DNA of 8,954 nucleotides from Planctomycetaceae bacterium (GCA_027488415.1 JAIYBS010000366.1:1-8954), one strand, 5' to 3'. Shown: positions 1 to 7,700, numbered from the stretch's first letter. Notes: a model not told the origin generated them from the sequence alone. Numbers and translations: made by a program.

Positions 1-41
1 CGCACTGGCTGCGCGAGAGCATCAAATCCGTACCGGGTTAA
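1..41 (+). CDS. 3' end of an unidentified gene, cut by the window start
   Basis: The frame starting at base 3 reads HWLRESIKSVPG and then TAA at 39-41. Only 12 residues are visible, so no family can be assigned. I call it coding because its last five codons and stop mirror those of the facing mutase gene across the inverted repeat at 24-101, and the single difference between the two copies (CCG versus CCT, both Pro) is synonymous. The two genes would converge with 42 bases between their stop codons. The upstream sequence is needed to confirm that a real gene ends here; a chance open frame cannot be excluded from 12 codons. Confidence 0.5.
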   Translation, partial: HWLRESIKSVPG

Positions 42-101
42 GTATGCACCAATTCGTTCTCCAGAGAACGAATTGGTGCATACTTAACCAGGTACGGATT
101 T
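24..101. repeat. 37-bp AT-rich inverted repeat between converging genes; possible bidirectional terminator or dispersed palindrome
   Basis: The arms are 24-60 and 65-101, with a 4-base centre CCAG at 61-64. They match at 36 of 37 positions; the only mismatch is G35 against A90. The inner 25 bp (36-60 with 65-89) pair perfectly. The element is AT-rich in a strongly GC-rich region. It contains the TAA stop codons of both facing genes and encodes KSVPG at each C-terminus. Transcripts from either side would form a very stable hairpin, which suits bidirectional termination or 3'-end protection. There is no proper U-tract beyond a short AUUU, so classical intrinsic termination is uncertain. Confidence 0.85.
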
Positions 102-1475
102 CGCGCACTCGTCGCACAGCTCGTTCGCGCGTGCCGCGGTCGGGGCCTCGGCGATGATCCGGATGATCGGCTCGGTGTTGCTCGCGCGCAGGTGCACCCA
201 GCCGTCGGCGAAGTCCACGCGCACGCCGTCGACGTCGCTGATCCGCTCGTTCGCGAACCGCGCCTTGACGCTCGCGAGCGCGGGCGCGACCGCCGCCATG
301 CCGCCGACCGCCGCGAGCTCCAGCTTCCGCTTGACCATCGCGTAGCGGGGCAGGGCAGCCACCAGTTGCGAGAGCGGCTTGCCCTCGTGCGCCAGCAGCT
401 CGAGCACCAGCGCCATCGCGCTGAGCGAGTCGCGCACCCAGCAGACCGGCGGGAAGATCACGCCGCCGTTTCCCTCGCCGCCGAGGATGCCGTCGGCCGG
501 CCGGAGCCCCGCGACCACGTTCGCCTCGCCGACCGCCGTTCGCACCACGCGGGAGCCTGCGTACCGCGCGGCGACGTCGTCGATCATCCGGCTCGTCGAC
601 AGGTTCGCCGCGAGCGTCCCGCCGCCCGTGCGCTGCAGCATCCGCTGGGCCGCGAGCACCAGCGTGCACTCCTCGCCGATGAACGTGCCGCGCTCGTCGA
701 CGATCGCGAGCCGGTCCGCGTCCGGGTCCTGCGCGAATCCGCACGCGGCGCCGGGCGTCGAACGCACGGCGTCGGCGAGCCCCGTCAGGTTCTCCGCCAG
801 CGGCTCGGGCACGTGCCCGAAGATCCCGGTGAGCTCGCCGAAGACGTGCTCGACGTCGCAGCCGAGCTCCGCGAGCAGCATCCGTCCGCCGAGGCAGCCG
901 CTGCCGTTGACGCTGTCGAGCACCACCTTGAACCGCTTCGAGCGGATCAGTGCGACGTCCACGTTCGCCAGCACGCGATCCACGTGCACGCGCGCGGCGC
1001 TCCCGTCGCGCTCGACCCGGCCGGTCGCGAGCGGACCGCACCAGTCGATGCGCCGCGCCTTGAACCGGTCGACGATCTCCTTCGCGATCGCCGGCGGCGG
1101 CGCGAGGCCGTCGCCGTCGAGGCACTTGATCCCGTTCCACTCGATCGGGTTGTGGCTCGCGGTGATCGTCAGCCCGCCGTCGGCGCGGTGGTGCCCGATC
1201 ATCACGCCGACCGACGGCGTCATCGCGATGCCGATGTCGATCACGTCGCACCCGGTCGCGGTGAGTCCGCCGATCGCCGCCGCCGCGAGCGGCGCGCCGC
1301 TGATGCGGCCGTCGAGGCCGACGACCACGCGGGGCCGGTCCTTGCCGGTGGTCGCCCGCAGGAAGGACCCGAACGCGCCGCCGTAGGCCGCGGCCACCTC
1401 GGGGGTCATGGTCTTCCCCACGATTCCGCGGGCGCCGGAGACGGAGAGCATGAGCGGTGCTTCGCTGCTGTTCAT
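84..1475 (-). CDS. glmM: Phosphoglucosamine/phosphomannomutase (alpha-D-phosphohexomutase family)
   Basis: This 463-residue cytosolic enzyme should interconvert hexose 6- and 1-phosphates through a phosphoserine. Seen: an N-terminal SVSGARGIVG segment (11-20); the phosphoserine loop TASHNP (105-110, catalytic Ser107); the metal loop DPDADR (250-255); the sugar-specificity loop GGEGNGG (332-338); and the C-terminal phosphate-binding loop RASNTEPIIR (430-439). All four functional regions are intact and the length is normal. The GEGNGG loop resembles archaeal-type phosphoglucosamine mutases rather than classical bacterial GlmM (GEQSGH) or PMM/PGM (GEMSGH). Glucosamine 6-phosphate is therefore a reasonable substrate, but mannose or glucose phosphate is possible and the symbol is tentative. 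ATG at 1475 is taken as the start. A second in-frame ATG at 1451 (Met9) is plausible, since homologues often begin near LSVSG. The stop lies inside the inverted repeat. The gene diverges from the queD-like gene. Confidence 0.93.
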   Translation of the reverse strand: MNSSEAPLMLSVSGARGIVGKTMTPEVAAAYGGAFGSFLRATTGKDRPRVVVGLDGRISGAPLAAAAIGGLTATGCDVIDIGIAMTPSVGVMIGHHRADGGLTITASHNPIEWNGIKCLDGDGLAPPPAIAKEIVDRFKARRIDWCGPLATGRVERDGSAARVHVDRVLANVDVALIRSKRFKVVLDSVNGSGCLGGRMLLAELGCDVEHVFGELTGIFGHVPEPLAENLTGLADAVRSTPGAACGFAQDPDADRLAIVDERGTFIGEECTLVLAAQRMLQRTGGGTLAANLSTSRMIDDVAARYAGSRVVRTAVGEANVVAGLRPADGILGGEGNGGVIFPPVCWVRDSLSAMALVLELLAHEGKPLSQLVAALPRYAMVKRKLELAAVGGMAAVAPALASVKARFANERISDVDGVRVDFADGWVHLRASNTEPIIRIIAEAPTAARANELCDECAKSVPG

Positions 1476-1484
1476 GGCTTCGAA

Positions 1485-1490
1485 AGGCTA
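1485..1490 (-). promoter_or_regulatory. Weak -10-like hexamer upstream of the mutase
   Basis: On the minus strand TAGCCT ends 9 nt before the ATG at 1475. It fits only the loose TAnnnT pattern (3 of 6 against TATAAT). No -35 is visible and no Shine-Dalgarno lies between it and the start. It is listed because its spacing matches the hexamers at the other two close starts; alone it is weak. Confidence 0.25.
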
Positions 1491-1512
1491 TCGGAATCCG
1501 CCTGTTTCCACC

Positions 1513-1518
1513 TATACT
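1513..1518 (+). promoter_or_regulatory. Probable -10 element (TATACT) for the queD-like/ppk1 pair
   Basis: TATACT matches TATAAT at 5 of 6 positions and stands out in a GC-rich context inside the 53-bp divergent gap. No convincing -35 lies 16-18 bp upstream. A start site about 7 nt downstream would fall near 1525, only a few bases before the ATG at 1529, so the mRNA would be almost leaderless. A short AAGG at 1522-1525 lies only 3 nt from the ATG, too close for a good ribosome binding site. Confidence 0.5.
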
Positions 1519-1528
1519 TGCAAGGCTC

Positions 1529-1912
1529 ATGTACCTCGTCCGGATCGAGCGCACCTTCAGCGCGGCCCACGCGATCGTGATGGGCGGCATCCAGGAGCAG
1601 GTCCACGGCCACAACTGGAGGGTCGAGGCCACGCTCGCGGGCGCGAGCCTCGACTCCGACGGCCTCCTCGTGGACTTCCACGCGGTGGAGGGTGCGCTCG
1701 ACTCGATCGTCGGCCGCTTCCACAACCGCAACCTGAACACGACCCCGCCGTTCGACCGGATCAACCCGACCGCCGAGCTGGTGGCGCAGTTCATCGCCGT
1801 GCAGCTCGGTGCGGCGATGCCCCCGGGCGTGCGCGTGCGGTCCGTGAGCGTCGGTGAGGCGCCGGGCTGCACCGCCACCTACATGTGCCCGTTCTCGGGG
1901 GTGCGCGCGTGA
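1529..1912 (+). CDS. queD: PTPS-fold protein, QueD-like (6-carboxytetrahydropterin synthase family), atypical active site
   Basis: This 127-residue protein belongs to the 6-pyruvoyl-tetrahydropterin synthase / QueD family, whose usual bacterial role is making 6-carboxy-tetrahydropterin for 7-deazaguanine (queuosine) synthesis. Seen: FSAAH (10-14) and HGH (26-28) give the three zinc-binding histidines; VDF (48-50), NPTAE (79-83) and the substrate-binding Glu110 in the C-terminal GEAPGCTATY are also typical. The family's CxxxHGH cysteine is missing (Gln22 at that place), and the usual Asp-His of the LDHxxLN motif reads His65-Asn66 in FHNRNLN. It may therefore use other residues or another substrate, so the symbol is tentative. 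The start at 1529 is chosen because MYLVRIERTFSAAH aligns with the family's beginning; the open frame runs further upstream to 1457 but that part has no family likeness and overlaps the mutase. The stop overlaps the ppk1 start. Confidence 0.82.
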   Translation: MYLVRIERTFSAAHAIVMGGIQEQVHGHNWRVEATLAGASLDSDGLLVDFHAVEGALDSIVGRFHNRNLNTTPPFDRINPTAELVAQFIAVQLGAAMPPGVRVRSVSVGEAPGCTATYMCPFSGVRA

Positions 1913-4074
1913 ACGACCCCGCGGCCAGCATTCCCGCCGCGCCCGCGGCCCCGCCGCGGTCCCCGCTGAACGTCGAGGCGAACGATCCCGCGCGCTTCCT
2001 GAACCGCGACATCGAGTGGCTCGAGTTCAACGCGCGCGTCCTCGACATCGCCGCCGACGTGCGGACGCCGCTCCTCGAGCGCCTGCGCTTCCTCGCGATC
2101 TACTCGGCGAACCTCGACGAGTTCTTCATGAAGCGCGTCGGCGTCCTGAAGCGCCAGATCGAGGCGGGCGTGTCCGGCCCCGTCGTGGAGGCGCTCACGC
2201 CGCAGCAGCAGCTCGACGGCATCCGTGCGCGCGTCGCCACCCTCGGCCACCGCCAGGCGATCGTCTTCCGCGACCGCGTGATGCCCGCGCTCGAGCCGCA
2301 GGGCATCCGCATGCTCCGCTGGGAGCAGCTCACGGAGTCCCGCCGCGCCGAGGCGGAGGCGTGGTTCCGAAGCAACCTCTTCCCGATCCTGACGCCGCTC
2401 GCGGTCGACCCGGGCCACCGCTTCCCGTTCATCTCGAACATGAGCGTCTCGCTCGGCGTCATGCTCCGCCGCCCCGGCGAGAGCGAGCAGCTCTTCGCCC
2501 GCGTGAAGGTGCCGGACATCCCGACGCGTCTCTACCGCTTCGGCGGCACGAGCGAGTTCATTCCCGTGCAGGAGATCGTCGAGCACAACCTCGACGACCT
2601 CTTCCCCGGAATGGAGATCCTCAAGGTGCTGCCGTTCCGCGTGACGCGCAACGCCGAGATCGAGCGCGACAGCGAGGACACCGAGGACCTCCTCGAGGCG
2701 ACCCAGCACCTCCTGAAGGAGCGGCGGTTCGCGCGCGTCGTGCGCCTGGAGATCGCCTCCGGGGCGAACCCTCGCATCCTGAAGTTCCTCATGGAGGAAC
2801 TCCAGGTCGACGAGGACGACGTGTACGAGTCCGAGGGGCTCATCGACTACGGGTCGCTCAACGAGGTCGCGGACCTCGACGTCCCCGACCTCCACTGGCC
2901 GCGCCTCGCGGCGCTCGCGCCGGCCGGGCTCGAGGACGAGCACGCCGACATCTTCGCCGCGATCCGCGCCGGCGACATCCTCGTCCACCACCCCTACGAG
3001 AGCTTCGAGCGCTCGGTCGAGAAGTTCATCGAGGACGCCGCCGCCGACCCGAAGGTCGTCTGCATCAAGCAGAGCCTCTACCGCACCTCCGGCGACAGCC
3101 CGTTCATCTCGAGCCTGATCCGCGCCGCCGAGAGCGGCAAGCAGGTCGCGGTGCTGGTCGAGCTGCGCGCGCGCTTCGACGAGGCGCGCAACATCCTCTG
3201 GGCGCGCAAGCTCGAGGACGCCGGCGTCCACGTCGCCTACGGCGTCGTCGGCTACAAGACGCACACCAAGACGGCGCTCGTCGTGCGGCAGGAGCAGGGC
3301 GGGCTCCGCGCCTACGCCCACGTCGGCACCGGCAACTACAACAGCCGCACCGCGCGCATCTACGAGGACGTCGGACTGCTCACGGCGGACCCGGCGATCA
3401 CCGAGGACCTCGTCAACCTCTTCAACTACATGACCGGCCGCTCGCGGCAGCGCGAGTACCGCAAGCTGCTGGTCGCGCCGGTCGCCATGAAGCGGCGGTT
3501 CATCGAGCTCATCGAGCGCGAGACGCAAATCGCGGCGGCGGGCGGGCGCGGCCGGATCATCGCGAAGATGAACCAGCTCGAGGACCGCGGCGTGATGGAC
3601 GCGCTGTACCGCGCCAGCGAGGCGGGCGTCTCGATCGACCTCGTCGTGCGCGGCTTCTGCTGCCTCCGCCCGTCGATGCCCGGCCTGAGCGGGAACATCC
3701 GGATCCGCTCCATCGTCGGGCGATTCCTCGAGCACAGCCGCATCTTCTGGTTCGGCGCGGGCAAGGAGGATCCGCTCGACGGCGACTTCTTCATCGGGAG
3801 CGCCGACTGGATGTACCGGAACCTGCAGACCCGCGTCGAGGCGGCGACGCCGATCGAGTCGCGCGAGCTCCGCCGGGACCTCTGGGAGGTGCTGCAGGCG
3901 TGCCTCGAGGACCGGCGTTCGGCCTGGCAGATGCAGGCGGACGGCACCTACCGCCAGCTCGATTCGTCGGACCTCGCGGCAGACGACCCGCGGGCGATCG
4001 GCACGCACGCGCGTTTGGCCGAGCACTACGCGCAGCGCGCCGCCGCCCGCGCGCAGGCGTCTCGGGGCGGGTGA
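1909..4074 (+). CDS. ppk1: Polyphosphate kinase 1
   Basis: PPK1 reversibly transfers the ATP gamma-phosphate to polyphosphate; the enzyme is usually membrane-associated. The 721 residues match the family's usual length (about 690-730). Seen: the N-terminal signature NRDIEWLEFN (32-41) and the following helix ending SANLDEFFMKRV; HHPYESF (360-366) opening the first phospholipase-D-like domain; CIKQSLYRT; then KTHTK with His452, the position of the autophosphorylated histidine (His435 in E. coli). HVGTGNYN follows, and the second domain carries His609 in FLEHSRIFWFG, equivalent to E. coli His592. Nothing essential looks missing. Two GTG starts are possible. GTG at 1909 is preferred: it makes a GTGA overlap with the queD-like stop and has GGGGG at 1897-1901, 7 nt upstream. 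GTG at 1885 would add 8 residues. Translation is probably coupled to the upstream gene. No ppx or phosphate-transport gene is next to it. Its C-terminal SRGG repeats that of the facing lipoprotein. Confidence 0.96.
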   Translation: MNDPAASIPAAPAAPPRSPLNVEANDPARFLNRDIEWLEFNARVLDIAADVRTPLLERLRFLAIYSANLDEFFMKRVGVLKRQIEAGVSGPVVEALTPQQQLDGIRARVATLGHRQAIVFRDRVMPALEPQGIRMLRWEQLTESRRAEAEAWFRSNLFPILTPLAVDPGHRFPFISNMSVSLGVMLRRPGESEQLFARVKVPDIPTRLYRFGGTSEFIPVQEIVEHNLDDLFPGMEILKVLPFRVTRNAEIERDSEDTEDLLEATQHLLKERRFARVVRLEIASGANPRILKFLMEELQVDEDDVYESEGLIDYGSLNEVADLDVPDLHWPRLAALAPAGLEDEHADIFAAIRAGDILVHHPYESFERSVEKFIEDAAADPKVVCIKQSLYRTSGDSPFISSLIRAAESGKQVAVLVELRARFDEARNILWARKLEDAGVHVAYGVVGYKTHTKTALVVRQEQGGLRAYAHVGTGNYNSRTARIYEDVGLLTADPAITEDLVNLFNYMTGRSRQREYRKLLVAPVAMKRRFIELIERETQIAAAGGRGRIIAKMNQLEDRGVMDALYRASEAGVSIDLVVRGFCCLRPSMPGLSGNIRIRSIVGRFLEHSRIFWFGAGKEDPLDGDFFIGSADWMYRNLQTRVEAATPIESRELRRDLWEVLQACLEDRRSAWQMQADGTYRQLDSSDLAADDPRAIGTHARLAEHYAQRAAARAQASRGG

Positions 4075-4092
4075 GCCTCAGCCGCCCCTGGA
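4060..4092. terminator. Palindrome across the facing stop codons of ppk1 and the lipoprotein gene; possible bidirectional terminator
   Basis: GGGGCGG (4064-4070) pairs with CCGCCCC (4082-4088), and the inner TGA (4072-4074) pairs with TCA (4078-4080) around the centre GCC. G4071 and G4081 oppose each other. Extending to 4060/4092 gives 12 pairs in 15 positions. A stable GC hairpin is likely in RNA from either strand, but there is no T-tract on either side, so intrinsic termination is unproven. It is the only possible termination signal between these genes, whose stops are 3 bp apart. Confidence 0.45.
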
Positions 4093-4668
4093 GGGTTCGG
4101 GCGATGCCGGAGCGGGTGCGGGCGCCGTGGGCGTCGCCGGTTCCTTCGCGGCCGGGGCCTTCGCGATCCCCTCCGCGGCCGTCCCGAACCCGGCGCTCAG
4201 GCGGTTGATGCCGAGCTGGTAGAGCAGCTTGTCGAGCTTGCCGGTCGCGCGGTACCCGAGGCTCCCGCCGATGCGCCACCGCGCCGCCGACGCATCGCCG
4301 AACGACGCGGGCAGGAACGCAGGCAGCTCGGCCTGCATCGTCGACTTGGGCGGCAGCGTCAGGGACGCGACCCACTCTCCGGAGTACGCGGTCCGGTCCG
4401 CCACCACGAAGCTGTAGTCCCAGTGGGTCAGCTCGACGGGAGCGTCGTTCGGGTTGGAGAGCTCGAGGAGCACCTTGACCGTGCTGCCCTCGGCCGTCGC
4501 GCCTGCCTGCCGCGCCGACACGGCGCGGACCTCGGGGTTCGCGGCGCAACCGCCCAGGCCGGCGGCAATCCCGAGGCCTGCCGCCGGGCCGATGGCCGCC
4601 GCGAGACGGCACGCGGCCGCGAGCGCGGGCGTGGGGGCGTTCCGGGGCGGCGTTCGCGTTCCCTGCAT
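4078..4668 (-). CDS. Putative LEA14/WHy-domain lipoprotein
   Basis: This 196-residue protein looks like an exported lipoprotein. An N-terminal segment with basic residues (Arg5, Arg9, Arg21) is followed by an Ala/Gly-rich hydrophobic stretch and a lipobox L38-G39-G40-C41, with Cys41 the likely lipidated residue. The segment from about 45 to 140 resembles LEA_2/WHy domains: beta-rich, with a TVKVLLELSNPN strand (63-74) holding the characteristic NPN, then a HWDYSFVVAD strand and LPPKS. Such domains occur in small bacterial envelope proteins whose function is largely unknown. A Pro/Ala-rich, probably disordered tail fills the last 25 or so residues. It faces ppk1 with 3 bp between stops and diverges from the propeller gene. 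The long n-region leaves the start open, but no better in-frame ATG or GTG exists before the lipobox. Confidence 0.78.
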   Translation of the reverse strand: MQGTRTPPRNAPTPALAAACRLAAAIGPAAGLGIAAGLGGCAANPEVRAVSARQAGATAEGSTVKVLLELSNPNDAPVELTHWDYSFVVADRTAYSGEWVASLTLPPKSTMQAELPAFLPASFGDASAARWRIGGSLGYRATGKLDKLLYQLGINRLSAGFGTAAEGIAKAPAAKEPATPTAPAPAPASPEPSRGG

Positions 4669-4677
4669 CGGCGGGAG

Positions 4678-4683
4678 AATGTA
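4678..4683 (-). promoter_or_regulatory. Possible extended -10 element for the lipoprotein gene
   Basis: On the minus strand this reads TACATT, preceded by TGA, so it resembles an extended -10 (TGn followed by a 4-of-6 match to TATAAT). It ends 9 nt before the ATG at 4668, implying a transcript with a leader of only a few bases. No -35 was recognised. It overlaps the Shine-Dalgarno-like GGAGGTGAT by one base, so the two signals cannot both work for this start. Confidence 0.35.
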
Positions 4684-4691
4684 TCACCTCC
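4683..4691 (-). promoter_or_regulatory. Nine-base perfect Shine-Dalgarno-like sequence with no well-placed ordinary start codon
   Basis: The minus strand reads GGAGGTGAT, fully complementary to the conserved bacterial anti-Shine-Dalgarno. It ends 14 nt before the lipoprotein ATG, further than usual. The only in-frame codon at normal distance (6 nt after GGAGG) is ATT at 4678-4680, which would add four residues; ATT starts are rare. It may be fortuitous, a distant ribosome binding site, or the site for an unusual start. Confidence 0.3.
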
Positions 4692-4716
4692 GTCGACGGA
4701 CACCGCGCACCTCGCC

Positions 4717-7700
4717 ATGCAGATCCCCATGGGCATCCTCCGCGCCATCGCAGCCTCCGCATCGCTCGCCGTAGCGATCGCGGCCCGCGCGCAGGAACTC
4801 GCGGTCCCCGCGGTCGACGACTCGCCGAGCTCCCAGCTGCTGCTCGAGCAGGCCGCGGACCAGGCCCGCGCGAACCCGCGCGAGTCCGTCCGCCTGCTCG
4901 TGCAGGCGCTCGATGCCGGCGCGCCGCTGCTCGTCCGCTCCGCGCAGGATCCCGACCTCTTCGTGACCGTCGCCACCCGCGTCCACGCGCTGCTGCGGGG
5001 CGACGCCGCGCTGCTCGCCGCCTTCCGTCGCGAGGTCGGCCCGGACGCCGACGCGTGGCTCGCCCGGGGCGACCTCGACGCGCTGGTCGAGCGCCGCGTC
5101 GACACCGCCGCCGGCCTGCGCGCCGCGTTCCGCCTCGCCGAGCGCTCGATCGCCCGCGGGCGATTCGCCGCCGCGTCGGGCTTCCTCGACCGCGTCGCCG
5201 ACCACGACCTGCTCGACGCCGACGGGCGCACCCGCCTCGAAGCGCTCCGCGCGGCCGCCCGCGCCGGGCTGCGCGCGCCGGCCGTCGACGCGCTCGCGGC
5301 GGGCACCTTCGATGCGTCCTTCGCGTCGGATCGCTGGAGCGAGACATGGTCGCTGCCGATCGACGGCGCGATCGGCGGCGGCGACGTCGCGTCGGGCGCG
5401 GCGGTGCTCCCGTCCGTGACCGGCGATCGCGTGGTCGTCGACGACCGCACCGCGATCCGCGCCTTCGACCGCCTGAGCGGACGTCCGCTCTGGAGCGCGT
5501 CGCTCGGCACCTCCGACCCGTCGGCCGGTTCGCTGCGGATGGTCGCGGCGTCGCCCGATGCCGTCGTCGCGTTCTCGACGAGCGGCGGGACGCTCGCCCG
5601 GGCCGGGTCCGGTCGCGTCGCGTGCATCGATCCCGCGACCGGCACGATCCGCTGGGAAATGCGCCTCGACCGTCTCGCCCCCGGCGGGGTGCTCGAGGGC
5701 GTCGTCCCGCACGGCTCGCCGGTGATCGTCGACGGCCGCGCGATCGTCGCCGCGCGCAAGACGACCCAGCGGCTCGAGACCGTCGGCTGGCTGCTCGGCG
5801 TCGACCTCGAGCGGCCGTCATCCGCCGCGTGGACGCGGGTCCTCGCGACGACCGGCAGCCTGCGCGTCGGCACCTCGCGCGTCGGCGACTCCCCGACGGT
5901 CGCCGCCGGAGTGATCTACGTCGCGTCCTCGGCGGGCGCCGTCGCGGCCGTCGATCCGTGGGACGGCCACGTGCGCTGGCTCCGGCGGTTCCCGGTTCCC
6001 GTGCGCGACGCCACGCTGAGCAACGAGCCGTTCGACGCGATGACGCCCGCGGTCATCGGCGACCGCGTGTTCGTGGCGACGCCCGATCGCTCCCGGATCG
6101 TCTCGCTCTCGGCAACCGACGGCTCGGTGCTGGCGGAGGTTCCCACCGGGACCGACGGCGGGATCGGCACGCCGGCGTACCTCGTGGGCGACGAGCAGAG
6201 CGGCCTGCTGCTGTCCGTCGGCGATCGCGTGTCGTGCCTCCGCGCCGCCGCACCGCGCGAGGCACTCTGGTCCGCACCGGCGCCGGCCGAGGCGATTCGC
6301 GGCCGCGTGTCGTTCGCGCGCACGCCGGACGCGCGTGCACCCGTCGTCTCGGTCCCGACCTCCGAGGGACTTCGCGTCCTCGATGCGCGCGACGGATCGG
6401 TGCGCATGCGTCTCGACGGCATGCGCCCCGGCAATGCGGTGCTCGCGGGCAACGAGGTCATCTCCGCCGGGACGTCGATGCTCTCCGGCTGGATGCCCGT
6501 TGCCGAGGCCGAGCGCATCGTCCGCGCGCGGATGGCGTCGTCGCCCGCGGCGTCCGAGGCGGTCGCGCTGCTCGCGCTCGCCCGACAGGTCCGGTCCTCC
6601 TCGATGGCGGCGGAGGCTGCCGCGGAGAGCGTGCGCCGTGCCGCGACGCTTCCCGCCGGCGACCCGCAGCGCGCCGAGCTCCTCGAGCTGCTGCTCGACG
6701 TCGACGCCCTCGATTTCGTCGAGGGCACGGGCCGCGACGCGATCGCCTCCGCGATCGACCGCGCGGCCGAGCTCGCGGAGGCACCGCTGCGCGCGGGATT
6801 CGCGCGCGCCGAGCGTGCGCTCCGCGCGGGATCGGCGTCGGACGCCGCCCGCATCGCGGTCGCGACCGCGCTCGGCGCCCCCGCCGACGCGATGGTGCCT
6901 CATCGCGACGGCCGGGTCTCGGCCGAGGCCGAGGCGCATCGCATCGTCCGGCTCGCCCGCGACCGCGATCCCCGCGCCGTCGCGGGCGTCGAGTCGGCGG
7001 TGGCGTCGGCGGTCGGCTCCGCATCCGGCGATGACCGGGTCCGCATCCTGCGCTCCTCGGCGCGGCTCGCGGCCGGAACGCCGGCCTCGCTCCGCGCGCT
7101 TCGTGACTTCGCGGCCGCGGCCGGCTCCGGCGGTCGCCCCGCCGTCGTGCGGCTCGCACGCGAGTGCGCGTCGCTCGGCACCGAGCTCGACGCCGCGTTC
7201 CGCGACTCGCTCGGAACGGACTCCGCGTTGCTGAAACCGCTTCCGTCGCCTCCCGCGCTCGCCCGGGACGCGACGGCCGTGCGCGAGTTCCCCGGCCGCC
7301 TGCCGCGCACGTTCGCCGACTCGGGCCTGGTGCCGGGAGGCCTGCTCTCGATGCTCGGTACGGACCTCGTGTTCCGGGCCGCGCCGGAGTACTCGATCGC
7401 CTGGCGCGCCCCGCTCGGCACCCGCGACTGCACCGTGCTCGCGACCGCGCCCGACATCCTCGTGTGCGACGACACGCCTGGCGGCCAGGGGACGCTGACC
7501 TGCATCAGCCCGGACGGCCAGGTTCGCTGGACGCGCACCCCGACCGTCCCCGCGGCCGAGGCCCTCGACGCAGCCACGCCCGACGACCCCGACTTCCCGA
7601 TCGAGCGCGTCTCCGCACGCCGGCTCCGAAGCCCGTCGGTCATCCCGCTGCCGACCATGGCCGGCGTCGCGATCCTGCGCCGCGACGGCAGCCTCGAGTG

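Noticed and set aside
41..85. The TGCACC/GGTGCA arms as a nitrogen-regulator (NtrC-type) operator
   Set aside because: The half sites are part of a much longer palindrome between gene ends, not in a promoter, and their spacing is not that of such operators.
1457..1528. Upstream extension of the queD-like frame by 24 codons
   Set aside because: The extra residues have no family counterpart, the extension overlaps the mutase start, and the ATG at 1529 fits the family N-terminus.
22..1878. An open frame of about 618 codons on the minus strand in another frame across the mutase and queD-like genes
   Set aside because: It is Arg/Ala-rich low-complexity protein with no recognisable motif and overlaps two well-supported genes. 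Long antisense and shifted frames are expected at this GC content.
4423..4716. Upstream extension of the propeller frame by 98 codons
   Set aside because: This part lies antisense to the lipoprotein gene, is low-complexity, and would bury the signal peptide that begins at 4717.
3791..5821. Long minus-strand open frame (about 676 codons) spanning the ppk1 end, the lipoprotein gene and the propeller start
   Set aside because: Almost entirely Arg-rich composition and it overlaps three genes with clear family features; a GC-driven shadow.
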